From Nocardioidaceae bacterium (lineage in GTDB: Bacteria; Actinomycetota; Actinomycetes; Propionibacteriales; Nocardioidaceae): a stretch of 64,000 nucleotides of DNA. Below are positions 34,092 through 42,191 of the stretch, piece after piece. The notes beneath the pieces were generated by a model. It saw only the letters and a list, made by a program, of their open reading frames with translations. It made no database searches and had not been told where the DNA came from. The DNA is taken from contig JAGIBL010000008.1 in the NCBI GenBank assembly GCA_017744365.1, positions 62,001-126,000 of the forward strand, read 5' to 3'. Positions within the stretch are counted from its first letter, which is position 1. Every line of letters begins with the position of its first letter. The position numbers were made by a program, and so were the translations under genes.

Positions 34092-34682
34092 GTGCGAGTT
34101 CGAACAGGTTGGTTCGCCGTTGTGGCGCTCCTGGTGACGGCGTGCGGCGCAACGACGCCGGAAAGCGGAAGCGCCCCGCCGGCGATGCCTGACCACCCCG
34201 AGCGTTCCGCCGAGGCCAAGGAACGGCACAGCTTCACGACGCTCGACGCCATGGTGACCACGAGCCCGGTGGTCGTCCGGGGGACTGTGGTCAAGGTCGC
34301 TCCCGGCCGGTCCGCGGGCGAGAGCGATGCGGACCGCATCTACTTCCGCAACGTGACGCTGCAACCCGACGAGGTGGTGAAGGGAGTTGCTGCCAGCGAG
34401 CCGGTGACCTTCGAGGAAGAGGGGTATGAAGCCGACGGAACGGGATACGTCGTCAACGGCCTGCGTTGGAGCAACGTGGGCGACCAAGGCTGGTACTTCC
34501 TAGATCGCGGCGAGGATGGCGTGCTCTTTCCTATCTCGTCGTACGGCAAGTTCGTGCTGCGCGGTGACATGCGAGGGCCGACGGGCCACGACCCGGCGCA
34601 TGAAGGGCCCTGGATCGGACAGCCGATCGGGCGACCGGACACCGTCTCGGCACACGTCCGCCAGTCAGGAGCCCGCAAGTGA
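34092..34682 (+). CDS. Lipoprotein of the G-D-x-G-W-[YF]-F-L family (copy A)
   Basis: 196 residues from GTG 34092, with GGGAGGGG upstream. It has a lipoprotein signal peptide ending LLVTAC, with the lipidated Cys near residue 18. The mature part (residues about 55-150) has the pattern VVVRGTVVKVAPG, VTLQPDEVVKG, GYEADGTGYVVNGLRWSNVG and DQGWYFLDRG. The same pattern occurs in the proteins at 44799-45362 and 48492-49064. The 'V-x-G-x-V ... V-K-G ... G-x-x-Y-F-L' layout recalls NTR/TIMP-like OB-fold proteins, which is only an impression. It is coupled by GTGA overlap to a small metalloprotease gene. Confidence 0.75.
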   Translation: MRVRTGWFAVVALLVTACGATTPESGSAPPAMPDHPERSAEAKERHSFTTLDAMVTTSPVVVRGTVVKVAPGRSAGESDADRIYFRNVTLQPDEVVKGVAASEPVTFEEEGYEADGTGYVVNGLRWSNVGDQGWYFLDRGEDGVLFPISSYGKFVLRGDMRGPTGHDPAHEGPWIGQPIGRPDTVSAHVRQSGARK

Positions 34683-35206
34683 GGCCCGGGGTCGTCGCAC
34701 TGGTGGTGGTGCTGCTCACGGCTGTCGCTCCGCCTGCTCAGGCCGGTCACGGAAGCAAGGCCAGCTCCGGTGACCCGGACAACGGCATCCACCGGATGGA
34801 CCGGCACAGCCTGACTTCACTCGGTGACTCTGCCGCGGTGCGAGGACGCGACCAGCTCAATCGAGCAGACGACATGACGGCAACGTTCGAAGGAAGCGGA
34901 GACGTCGACATCTACGACGCTGACTACGGGAACACTTCTTGGTTCGGCCGGACCAGCTGCCCCGACGGGGTCAACTGGTTGACCGGCAATTGTGACGTCT
35001 TCAAGGTCCAGTTCAACACCCGCACCATGACCGGGCGGTCGGCCGGCGACTGGCTTTCGCTCGGCTGCCACGAGCTCGGCCACACTGCGGGTCTCGGGCA
35101 TCGGGCGGCGTCCAACGATGTGGATGACAACTCGTGCATGCGATCGGAAATCTGGCCCCGATCGTTCGATGGCCACGACATCGATGCCATCAACGCCGCG
35201 GTTTGA
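34679..35206 (+). CDS. Small secreted matrixin-like metalloprotease
   Basis: 175 residues from GTG 34679. Residues 1-22 are a signal peptide (VVALVVVLLTAVAPPAQA). The motif CHELGHTAGLGHR near residue 128 gives HExxHxxGxxH, the metzincin zinc site. NDVDDNSCMR follows, with the Met of the expected Met-turn close behind. At about 150 mature residues it is a minimal catalytic domain with no propeptide evident. It overlaps the preceding lipoprotein gene by four bases, so the two are made together; the lipoprotein could anchor or inhibit it. Substrate unknown. Confidence 0.8.
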   Translation: MRPGVVALVVVLLTAVAPPAQAGHGSKASSGDPDNGIHRMDRHSLTSLGDSAAVRGRDQLNRADDMTATFEGSGDVDIYDADYGNTSWFGRTSCPDGVNWLTGNCDVFKVQFNTRTMTGRSAGDWLSLGCHELGHTAGLGHRAASNDVDDNSCMRSEIWPRSFDGHDIDAINAAV

Positions 35207-35242
35207 GGTTCGCCGGGGGCTGGTCGCCGTGCTCGTCGTGCT

Positions 35243-35416
35243 GTGCTCACGGTGCTTCAGGGGACCGCGCCCGCGCGTTGGCGTCCAGTCATCGCGGCAG
35301 CGCGGGCGGCCGTTGAGACTGGTCGTGACGTGCCCGATGAGCTCCACGACGAGTTCCATCGGCTCACCGACGCCGTCGAAGCCGAGTGCGCTGTGAACCT
35401 CCCTGCGCCTGACTGA
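35243..35416 (+). other. Possible small ORF or gene remnant
   Basis: The 258-base gap 35207-35464 contains one open stretch of 57 codons from GTG 35243. It ends in GRDVPDELHDEFHRLTDAVE and then AECAVNLPAPD, which reads like a genuine charged C-terminus with suitable codon use. No ribosome-binding site precedes it and no homolog is recognised, so it may be the tail of a decayed gene. Confidence 0.3.
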
Positions 35417-35446
35417 CCGGACAGCGTCCACGGGTGTCCTCCAGTG

Positions 35447-35466
35447 ATGTAGTAACGTTTCTACAT
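35447..35466. promoter_or_regulatory. Palindrome at the antitoxin start, likely autoregulatory operator
   Basis: ATGTAG (35447-35452) and CTACAT (35461-35466) flank an AT-rich 8-base centre TAACGTTT. It overlaps the first ATG of the HTH antitoxin at 35465, so binding there would block both the promoter and the start. Toxin-antitoxin operons are usually repressed by their antitoxin at such a site. Confidence 0.6.
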
Positions 35467-35791
35467 GCATGTGGTCGATGGCGTCGAGATGGTCGACGTA
35501 CGCGAGGCCGCGCGTCTGGCCTCCCGATCTCCCGAGACCATCCGCCGATGGGTGTGGTCCGGCAAGGTGCACGCCGTCAAGGACGGGACCAAGCTGCTCA
35601 TCCCGCGGCGCGAGGTCGAGCTGCAGGCGGTGCCGGAGGGCGGCGAGAGCCGCTCGACCATGACTCTCGCCGAGTGGATCGCCGTGAGGGACGAACGGGT
35701 GGCCCGCAGGCCGGCCGCCACGCCCGGTGCGAGCGCGCGGGACATCCTTCTCGAGGAGCGGTACGAGCGGGGATACGGTGCCGGTTCTTGA
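35465..35791 (+). CDS. HTH-domain antitoxin (excisionase/MerR-like)
   Basis: 108 residues from ATG 35465; a second in-frame ATG at 35489 (MVDVREAARLASRSPETIRR) is possible. Neither has a clear Shine-Dalgarno site, so the mRNA may be leaderless. Residues about 10-60 form an excisionase/MerR-type winged helix (RWVWSGKVHAVKDGTKLLIP). The C-terminal 45 residues are charged and probably bind the toxin. It overlaps the PIN-domain toxin gene by 14 bases, the normal antitoxin-toxin order. Confidence 0.82.
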   Translation: MHVVDGVEMVDVREAARLASRSPETIRRWVWSGKVHAVKDGTKLLIPRREVELQAVPEGGESRSTMTLAEWIAVRDERVARRPAATPGASARDILLEERYERGYGAGS

Positions 35792-36206
35792 CGCGAGCAT
35801 CGTCGTCGAGTGGGTGATGCCGCTCCCCGGGGGCGAAGCCGAGGAGCGTCTGCTCGCGCGGCTCGAGTCGGCCGGGGCCGAGCTGCACGCGCCGCACCTG
35901 CTCATCCAGGAAGTGGCCAACGCCCTGCTGACGGGAGTGCGGCGGGGGCGCTGGACGCCGGTGGCGGCGGACGACGCGTTCACGACCCTGGATCAGCTCC
36001 CGCTGATCCGGTACTCGGTGAACAACGATCTGGAGCGTGCCTGGGACCTGGCTCGCCGCTACGACGAGCACCCGTTCTACGACATGGTGTACGTCGCCGC
36101 CGCCGAGCGGTTGGGGACCGTCCTGATCACGTCCGATCAACGTCTCAGAGATCGCATCCGGCGCCCCGAGCTCGTGGTCGGTCCCGACGAGTGGGTGCCT
36201 GCGTGA
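35778..36206 (+). CDS. vapC: PIN-domain toxin, VapC-like ribonuclease
   Basis: 142 residues from GTG 35778 (VPVLDASIVVEW). The PIN active-site acidic residues are visible: Asp in LDASIVVEW (residue 5), Glu in LIQEVANAL (near 47), Asp in FYDMVYVAAAERLG (near 101) and Asp in LITSDQRL (near 119). Such toxins cut tRNA or other RNA and are held by the antitoxin encoded just before. Its stop overlaps the helicase start by four bases (GTGA), an unusual coupling of a toxin with a housekeeping-type helicase. Confidence 0.88.
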   Translation: MPVLDASIVVEWVMPLPGGEAEERLLARLESAGAELHAPHLLIQEVANALLTGVRRGRWTPVAADDAFTTLDQLPLIRYSVNNDLERAWDLARRYDEHPFYDMVYVAAAERLGTVLITSDQRLRDRIRRPELVVGPDEWVPA

Positions 36207-38728
36207 GTGACGCGGCGTACGAGCGGGTCCTGGGCTGGACCGCCCAGCAGGGGCTGGAGCTCTACCCGCACCAGGACGAGGCAATCCTCGAGGTCCTTGC
36301 CGGCAGCAATGTCGTCCTCGCTACTCCCACCGGATCCGGCAAGTCCCTGGTCGCGACCGGGGCGCACATGGCGGCGCTGGCGGAGGACCGGGTGTCGTTC
36401 TACACCGCGCCGATCAAGGCGCTGGTGAGCGAGAAGTTCTTCGCGCTGTGCGCGATCTTCGGGGCGAAGGACGTCGGGTTGCTGACCGGGGACGCCTCGG
36501 TGAACCCGGACGCGCCGATCATCTGCTGCACCGCGGAGGTGCTGGCCAACATCGCGCTGCGCGAAGGTGCGCAGGCCGATGTCGGCCTGGTGGTCATGGA
36601 CGAGTTCCACTACTACGCCGACCCGCAGCGCGGCTGGGCGTGGCAGGTTCCTCTGCTGGAGCTCCCGCAGGCGCAGTTCGTGCTGATGTCCGCCACCCTG
36701 GGCGACACCAGCGAGCTCGCGAAGGACCTCACCCGGCGCAACGGACGCGAGACCGCGATCGTCGACCAGGCGGAGCGGCCGGTGCCGCTGCACTTCAGCT
36801 GGTCGCTGGAACCGCTCGGCGACACCCTGGAGGAGCTGGTCGCGACCGGGCAGGCGCCGGTCTACGTCGTGCACTTCACGCAGGCGGCCGCGGTGGAGCA
36901 CGCGACGTCGCTGCTGAAGGCGGCCAAAGCCAAGCCGGACGAACGACTCGCCGAGCGGCTGGCCGGCGTACGGTTTGCGGCGGGGTTCGGGAAGACGCTC
37001 TCGAAGCTGCTGCGCCGGGGGATCGGCGTGCACCATGCCGGGATGCTGCCGCGGTACCGGCGGCTGGTCGAGCAGCTCGCGCAGGAGGGCCTGCTCACGG
37101 TGATCTGCGGGACCGACACCCTCGGCGTCGGCATCAACGTGCCGATCCGCACGGTGCTGTTCACCTCGCTGGCGAAGTTCGACGGGCAGAAGCAGCGGGT
37201 GCTGCGGACGCGGGAGTTCCTGCAGATCGCGGGCCGCGCCGGCCGTCCGGGCTTCGACACCTCCGGGTACGTCGTCGTCCAGGCACCCGAGCACGTCATC
37301 GAGAACGCCAAGGCGCAGGCCAAGGCGGACGCGAAGAACGCCGCGATGAGCGAGGCCAAGCTGGCCAAGCGGAAGTCGAAGGCGCAGCTGAAGAAGGCGC
37401 CGGAAGGCACGGTGGTGTGGACCCGGGCGACGTTCGACAAGCTCGTCGCCGGTGCCCCGGAGCAGCTGCGGTCGCGGATGAAGGTCGACAACGCGATGCT
37501 GGTCAACGTCGTCGCGCGCGAGGAGGACGCGTTCGCGGTGATGCGCCGCCTGCTGATGGACAACCACGAGGACCGTCGTACGCAGCTGAAGCTGGCCCGG
37601 CGCGCACTCCGGCTGGCGCGCGGACTGGTCCGCAACGGTGTGCTGCAGCGCCTCGACGAGCCGGACGAGTTCGGACGCCGGTACGTCCTCACCGTCGAGC
37701 TGCCCGAGGACTTCGCGCTCAACCAGCCGCTGGCGCTGTTCGCGATCGCGGCGCTCGATCTGCTCGACACCGACGCACCGGCGTACGTCCTGGACGTGGT
37801 CTCGGTGATCGAGGCGGTGCTGGACCAGCCGCGACAGATCCTGTTCGCGCAGCAGCACGAGGCCCGCGGCGAGGCCATCGCGGAGATGAAGGCCGACGGC
37901 CTGGAGTACGACGAGCGGATGGCGCTGCTCGAGCAGGTCGCCTGGCCCAAGCCGCTGGCGGATCTGCTCGAGCCGGCGTTCGAGACGTACCGGCAGAGCC
38001 ACCCGTGGCTGCCGGTCGACGCGCTGGACCCGAAGTCGGTGGTGCGGGAGATGTACGAGCAGGGCATGGGCTTCACCGACTTCGTGAGCCGCTACAAGAT
38101 CGCCCGCTCGGAGGGCCTGGTGCTGCGCTACCTCTCCGACGCCTATCGCACGCTGCGGCAGACGGTGCCCGACGCGCACCGGACCCCTGAGCTCGACGAG
38201 CTCGTCGAGTGGCTGGGGGAGACCGTACGGCAGACGGACTCCTCGCTCCTCGACGAGTGGGAGGCGCTGGCCGACCCCGACCACGTGCCACGCACCGTCG
38301 TCGAGGGGGCACCGCCGCCGCCACGGCCGCTGTCGCAGCAGGAGCGCCCGTTCCGGGTGATGATCCGCAACGCGATGTGGCGCCGGGTGCAGCTGGTGGC
38401 GCGCGACGATATCCCCGGGCTGGCGGCGCTGGAGGATCTCGATGCGGCGAGGTTCGAGCCGCCGCGCGAGGTCGCGATGACGCGCCAGGCATGGGACGCC
38501 GCCCTCGAGGAGTACTACGCCGAGCACGACACCGTGGGCACCGACGCCGATGCACACGGACCGGACCTGCTGATGATCGAGCGGACCGGTCACCTCTGGC
38601 TGGTACGGCAGACCCTCGCCGACCCGGCTGGTCATCACGACTGGGTCATCGAGGCCGAGGTGGACACGGACGCCTCCGACGAGCTGGGGGAGCTGGTGCT
38701 CACGACGACCGCGATGCGGCAGCTGTAG
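36203..38728 (+). CDS. Ski2-like DExH-box RNA helicase with DUF3516 C-terminus
   Basis: 841 residues from GTG 36203. Motif I is TPTGSGKS (41-48), Ia YTAPIKALVSEKF, II DEFH (VVMDEFHYY), III LMSATLGD. The second RecA domain has GVHHAGMLPRYRR, ICGTDTLGVGINVPI and motif VI QIAGRAGRPG. These are Ski2/Mtr4-family features. A lysine-rich helical insertion follows (about 370-400, KLAKRKSKAQLKKAPEG). The last 300 residues are the DUF3516 domain of actinobacterial helicases. It is likely an RNA-processing or surveillance helicase. A diverged copy of its last 83 codons stands alone at 29056-29322. Confidence 0.9.
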   Translation: MSDAAYERVLGWTAQQGLELYPHQDEAILEVLAGSNVVLATPTGSGKSLVATGAHMAALAEDRVSFYTAPIKALVSEKFFALCAIFGAKDVGLLTGDASVNPDAPIICCTAEVLANIALREGAQADVGLVVMDEFHYYADPQRGWAWQVPLLELPQAQFVLMSATLGDTSELAKDLTRRNGRETAIVDQAERPVPLHFSWSLEPLGDTLEELVATGQAPVYVVHFTQAAAVEHATSLLKAAKAKPDERLAERLAGVRFAAGFGKTLSKLLRRGIGVHHAGMLPRYRRLVEQLAQEGLLTVICGTDTLGVGINVPIRTVLFTSLAKFDGQKQRVLRTREFLQIAGRAGRPGFDTSGYVVVQAPEHVIENAKAQAKADAKNAAMSEAKLAKRKSKAQLKKAPEGTVVWTRATFDKLVAGAPEQLRSRMKVDNAMLVNVVAREEDAFAVMRRLLMDNHEDRRTQLKLARRALRLARGLVRNGVLQRLDEPDEFGRRYVLTVELPEDFALNQPLALFAIAALDLLDTDAPAYVLDVVSVIEAVLDQPRQILFAQQHEARGEAIAEMKADGLEYDERMALLEQVAWPKPLADLLEPAFETYRQSHPWLPVDALDPKSVVREMYEQGMGFTDFVSRYKIARSEGLVLRYLSDAYRTLRQTVPDAHRTPELDELVEWLGETVRQTDSSLLDEWEALADPDHVPRTVVEGAPPPPRPLSQQERPFRVMIRNAMWRRVQLVARDDIPGLAALEDLDAARFEPPREVAMTRQAWDAALEEYYAEHDTVGTDADAHGPDLLMIERTGHLWLVRQTLADPAGHHDWVIEAEVDTDASDELGELVLTTTAMRQL

Positions 38729-38738
38729 GGCCCGTGCC

Positions 38739-40028
38739 TCAGTTCCAGATCCGCACGTAGTCCACGCGCGTGCTCGACGCGTGCGGTGCCACCGCGGGGT
38801 CGTACTCGTTGCCCGAGGCCCCGAAGGCTTGGGTCAGCGCCAGGTAGAACGGGCTGTCGAAGGGCGCGTTCGGGTGGTCGGCCGGCGCGTTGGTGGCGAT
38901 GTAGTTGTCGACGAGGCAGAGGGTGCCGTTGACCTGGATCGTCAGCCGCCCGGGCTCCCAGAGCAGCGTGTAGGTGTTGTACTCGCCGGCCCGGATGAAG
39001 CACTTGTGCGCGGTGTAGATGTTGGTGTTCGTGGCGTAGCTGATCGTGTACGGGTCGAACAGGTAGTGGATCACCGGGACGTTGAGGTAGGCGTAGTTGC
39101 TGTAGAACTCGCCGAAGTCGATCTCGCCGGACGCCGGGTGCTGCACGCCGTACTTCAGCTGGTCGACAGGCCAGAGCCAGAAGGTCTCCTGCAGGCCCTT
39201 GCCGCTCCACGAGGGCACCTTCGCGCGCACCTCGAACCGGCCGTAGGTCTGGGCGAACGTGCCGAGGTGGCTGACCATCCCGGAGACCAGGCTCGCCTGG
39301 CCGCCGCCGCAGGACACCGGCGTGTCGAGCGCCAGCGCGCTGAGCACCAGGTCGCCGTCGCGGACCGCGATGGTGTCGGGGGAGTCGGTGAAGCAGGACG
39401 GCTGCGTGCTGGTGCCGGTCGCGAGCTTGGCCGCGCTGCTGCGTTGCGGGACCCAGTACCGCCGGTCCAGCGTGGTCCCGTCGAACTCGTCGTCGTACGT
39501 GCACACCCAGCGGCGGCCGTCGGGTCGCTGGGGGTCGTCGTCGCCGCCGCACAGGCCACGGGCCGGGGCGGCCGTGAGCGGAGCCGGTCCGGTCGCCGCC
39601 GTCACCCGAACGGCGAAGGGCTCGCTGCTCGCGGCGCGGTGCCGCGTGGTCGCCGGCAGCCGGACCCGGAAGGTGTACGACTCGGGCTCCTCCGGCGTGG
39701 TCGTGAACGACGCCGTCTCGTCCGCGGCGACCCGGTCGGAGTCGGTCGCGGTCCAGGTCTCGCCGTCGAGCACCTCGAGGATCGCGATCTCCCCGGTCGT
39801 CTCGGCACCGTCGACGGTGAGCCGGATCCGCGCCTGCTCGCCGAGGGCGATGGTCTCCGGTGCCTCGGTCACCAGCGCCGGCAGCGGAAGCCCCGACGCC
39901 GTGGGCGTGCTGGGGTCGGGCACCTGGGCCTGTGCTGGAGCCGACAGCGGGCCGGCGCCGGCGAGCAGGCAGGCGACACCGAGGGCGATGGCCGTCACGC
40001 CCTGGGCCCGAGAACCGGTGCGCGCCAC
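38739..40028 (-). CDS. Secreted glycoside hydrolase family 16 protein
   Basis: 429 residues from GTG 40028. A Sec signal peptide is followed by a mature start near APAQAQVPDP. Residues about 50-150 form a beta-sandwich, Ig-like (IALGEQARIRLTVDGAETTG). The catalytic domain (about 175-429) carries the GH16 motif E-I-D-F-G-E in SGEIDFGEFYS near residue 300. DDEFDGTTLDRRYWVPQ precedes it, and VDYVRIWN, the usual GH16 ending, closes it. It probably cleaves beta-1,3- or mixed glucans outside the cell. It is convergent with the helicase gene (10-base gap) and divergent from the DUF1326 gene. Confidence 0.92.
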   Translation of the reverse strand: MARTGSRAQGVTAIALGVACLLAGAGPLSAPAQAQVPDPSTPTASGLPLPALVTEAPETIALGEQARIRLTVDGAETTGEIAILEVLDGETWTATDSDRVAADETASFTTTPEEPESYTFRVRLPATTRHRAASSEPFAVRVTAATGPAPLTAAPARGLCGGDDDPQRPDGRRWVCTYDDEFDGTTLDRRYWVPQRSSAAKLATGTSTQPSCFTDSPDTIAVRDGDLVLSALALDTPVSCGGGQASLVSGMVSHLGTFAQTYGRFEVRAKVPSWSGKGLQETFWLWPVDQLKYGVQHPASGEIDFGEFYSNYAYLNVPVIHYLFDPYTISYATNTNIYTAHKCFIRAGEYNTYTLLWEPGRLTIQVNGTLCLVDNYIATNAPADHPNAPFDSPFYLALTQAFGASGNEYDPAVAPHASSTRVDYVRIWN

Positions 40029-40208
40029 GGACCCCTAGTGCCCGCGACGGCCGCCGGGCATGCCAGATAGTCAGGTCGGGTCTCCCGCACGACCCTGTCC
40101 CAGGCATACGCTCGCCCCAGAGCCGACCGCGCCGGCCGGCGAGACACCCCACGACGGGCCTCGGGTCCCGCCTGCACCAGATCTTCGCCCGATCTGAAGG
40201 GAATCCCC

Positions 40209-40814
40209 ATGACGTGGGAGATCCAGGGAACCTACTTCGAGAACTGCAGCTGCGACATGATCTGCCCCTGCTCGACGTCGGGACTGACCGTCGCCGCCGA
40301 CACTGACCGGTGCACGGTGGCACTCGCGTTCCACATCGACGAGGGCACCTCCGACGGTGTCGACCTGGCCGGCCGTACCGTCTGCATGCTCGCCGACGCC
40401 CCGGCGATGATGACCGACGGCAACTGGAAGGCCGCCCTGCTCATCGACGACCAGGCGTCGGAGGACCAGGTGAACGCGCTCAACGCCATCTTCGGCGGGC
40501 AGGTCGGCGGACCGCTGGCGGACCTCGCCCCGCTGATCGGCGAGATGGTCGGCGGTGGCCCGGCGCCGATCGAGTACACGAACGACGGCTTCCAGCACAG
40601 CGTGAAGATCGGTGACCTGGTCGACGTCACGGTGGTCGACTTCGTCTCGCCGATGGACTCCACCGGCAAGGGCATCCGCGTCAGCGGCGTCGGCTTCCCG
40701 GCCGACACCCTCGCCGCCGGCACCGCGACCACGGCGACGGTGAACGCGTTCGGCCTGACCTGGGACACCAGCGGGAAGAACTCCTTCTCCGCGCCGTTCG
40801 CCTGGTCGGCCTGA
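40209..40814 (+). CDS. DUF1326 family protein
   Basis: 201 residues. The N-terminal MTWEIQGTYFENCSCDMICP with a Cys-rich C-S-C-D-x-x-C-P motif is diagnostic of DUF1326. VALAFHIDEGTSDGVDLAGR follows and a GDLVDV core lies near residue 140. Function unknown; the cysteines may bind metal. It is followed three bases later by a DUF2182 membrane protein. These two families commonly occur together, so they likely form one metal- or redox-related unit. Confidence 0.9.
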   Translation: MTWEIQGTYFENCSCDMICPCSTSGLTVAADTDRCTVALAFHIDEGTSDGVDLAGRTVCMLADAPAMMTDGNWKAALLIDDQASEDQVNALNAIFGGQVGGPLADLAPLIGEMVGGGPAPIEYTNDGFQHSVKIGDLVDVTVVDFVSPMDSTGKGIRVSGVGFPADTLAAGTATTATVNAFGLTWDTSGKNSFSAPFAWSA

Positions 40815-40817
40815 CAC

Positions 40818-41591
40818 ATGGCGGACACGGTTCGTGGAGCGGCCACCCGCTCCACGAGCACCGTCGTTCTCCTCGGCTGCTCGCTGGCCGCCTGGATCGT
40901 GACGGTCTGGTACGCCCTCGACATGCCGGCGGCCCCGGGAACCATGGGGCTCGGCGTGCTCGGGTTCGTGGCGCTGTGGACCGTGATGATGGCCGCGATG
41001 ATGCTGCCCTCGATCCACCCGGTGGTCTCGCTCTACCTGCAGCGGTTGCGCAGCGAGCCCTCGCGCCGGGTGCGCGACCTGAGGACCGGTGCCCTCGTGG
41101 CCGGCTACCTCACCACCTGGAGCGTGTTCGGCGTGGTCGCGTTCGGGCTCGCCCGAGCCGGCGGGACCCTCGCCGAGCGGGAACCCACCGCTGCCACGTG
41201 GGTCGGAGCCGGGGCGCTGGTGGCAGCGGGCCTCTACCAGTTCTCGCCGGTCAAGAACCTCTGCCTGCGCCACTGCCGGTCGCCGATCACGCTGCTGCTG
41301 CACTACGCCAACGTGAAGGGCCGGACCCGGGACCTGCAGGTCGGCGTCCGCCATGGCGCCTTCTGTGTCGGCTGCTGCTGGGGGCTGATGGTCGTACTCC
41401 TCGTCGTCGGGGTGATGAACCTCGCCTGGATGGCCGCGATCGCGGCGGTCGTGCTCGTCGAGAAGACCTGGCGGTACGGCCCTGTCTTCGCCAAGGTGCT
41501 CGGCGTCGCGATCGTGGCCTTCGCCCTGTTCGTGCCGAGCCACCCGGAGCTGCTGCCGGGACTGCACCAGTCCATGGCGATGTCGATGTGA
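40818..41591 (+). CDS. DUF2182 integral membrane protein
   Basis: 257 residues with about seven membrane segments. Family features are MMAAMMLPSIHPVV near residue 57, YQFSPVKNLCLRHCRSP near 142 (paired Cys) and AFCVGCCWGLMVVLLVVGVM near 180 (a second Cys cluster). The protein ends in a Met/His-rich tail (PELLPGLHQSMAMSM). The Cys/Met/His positions suggest metal handling, as this family is often annotated. It is coupled to the DUF1326 gene. Confidence 0.9.
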   Translation: MADTVRGAATRSTSTVVLLGCSLAAWIVTVWYALDMPAAPGTMGLGVLGFVALWTVMMAAMMLPSIHPVVSLYLQRLRSEPSRRVRDLRTGALVAGYLTTWSVFGVVAFGLARAGGTLAEREPTAATWVGAGALVAAGLYQFSPVKNLCLRHCRSPITLLLHYANVKGRTRDLQVGVRHGAFCVGCCWGLMVVLLVVGVMNLAWMAAIAAVVLVEKTWRYGPVFAKVLGVAIVAFALFVPSHPELLPGLHQSMAMSM

Positions 41592-41676
41592 GTCGCGCGT
41601 CTGGGAAAAAGTGAGGGCTTCACCAGGCTTATCAGTGGAAATCATCAGCGGCAACACCGAAGATCGAACCCATCCG

Positions 41677-41691
41677 CCGGGACCGTCCCGG
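41677..41691 (+). promoter_or_regulatory. Palindrome next to the ribosome-binding site of the secreted-protein operon
   Basis: CCGGGA and TCCCGG flank CCG, seven bases before AAGGAGGG (from 41698) of the gene starting at GTG 41712. As RNA it would form a short hairpin beside the Shine-Dalgarno; as DNA it could be an operator. The rest of the 120-base leader shows nothing else. Confidence 0.35.
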
Positions 41692-41711
41692 TGTGAGAAG
41701 GAGGGATCTCG

Positions 41712-42191
41712 GTGCAGAGGATCTATCGGGCGCGCAAGCGCCTTCTCGGGCTGCTGGCCCTGGTCGTCGCGAGCGTGCTCGTCGCGCCGCCGGTGATGGC
41801 TGCCACCTGGTACAGCGCCAGCTCGCCGCTCAAGGTGTACGACAACCAGGTCGCCCAGGGCTACGCCTACGGTGACTTCAAGAACAACAGCGACGTCAGC
41901 GCGCGCAGCTACAGCTGGCAGAAGGACCCGCGTCCGGGCGGCAGCGGCATCTACGTCGAGACCAGCTTCTACTTCTACGAGCCCTGCGGCACCGGGGCCG
42001 GCACCGAGTGGTGCTACTCGGCGAAGAAGTCGACCGAGAACACCACCTCGGGCTCCTGGATCGCCGACTACACCGCGCGCTACCTGTCGTCGGCCGGCAG
42101 TCAGGCCCGCGGCACCATGAAGGTCTGCGAGAACCACAGCTGGGCCTCGGATCCGTGTTCCGCCAAGGTCACCAAGAGCTTCAGCTACTGA
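41712..42191 (+). CDS. Secreted protein heading an ABC-transporter operon
   Basis: 159 residues from GTG 41712, with AAGGAGGG upstream. A Sec signal peptide (LLGLLALVVASVLVAPPVMA) is cleaved before ATWYSASSPL. The mature 128 residues are rich in Ser, Tyr and aromatic residues (YVETSFYFYEP). They have four cysteines in two pairs (CGTGAGTEWC and CENHSWASDPC), suggesting two disulfides outside the cell. No family is recognised. The stop overlaps the ATPase start (TGATG). The context resembles small exported peptides or proteins with dedicated transporters, but bacteriocin identity is not shown. Confidence 0.72.
   Translation: MQRIYRARKRLLGLLALVVASVLVAPPVMAATWYSASSPLKVYDNQVAQGYAYGDFKNNSDVSARSYSWQKDPRPGGSGIYVETSFYFYEPCGTGAGTEWCYSAKKSTENTTSGSWIADYTARYLSSAGSQARGTMKVCENHSWASDPCSAKVTKSFSY

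Noticed and set aside
41712-42191. Secreted protein considered as a lactococcin 972-type bacteriocin because of the ABC operon
   Set aside because: Length, cysteine content and mature N-terminus do not match that family; only the gene order is reminiscent.
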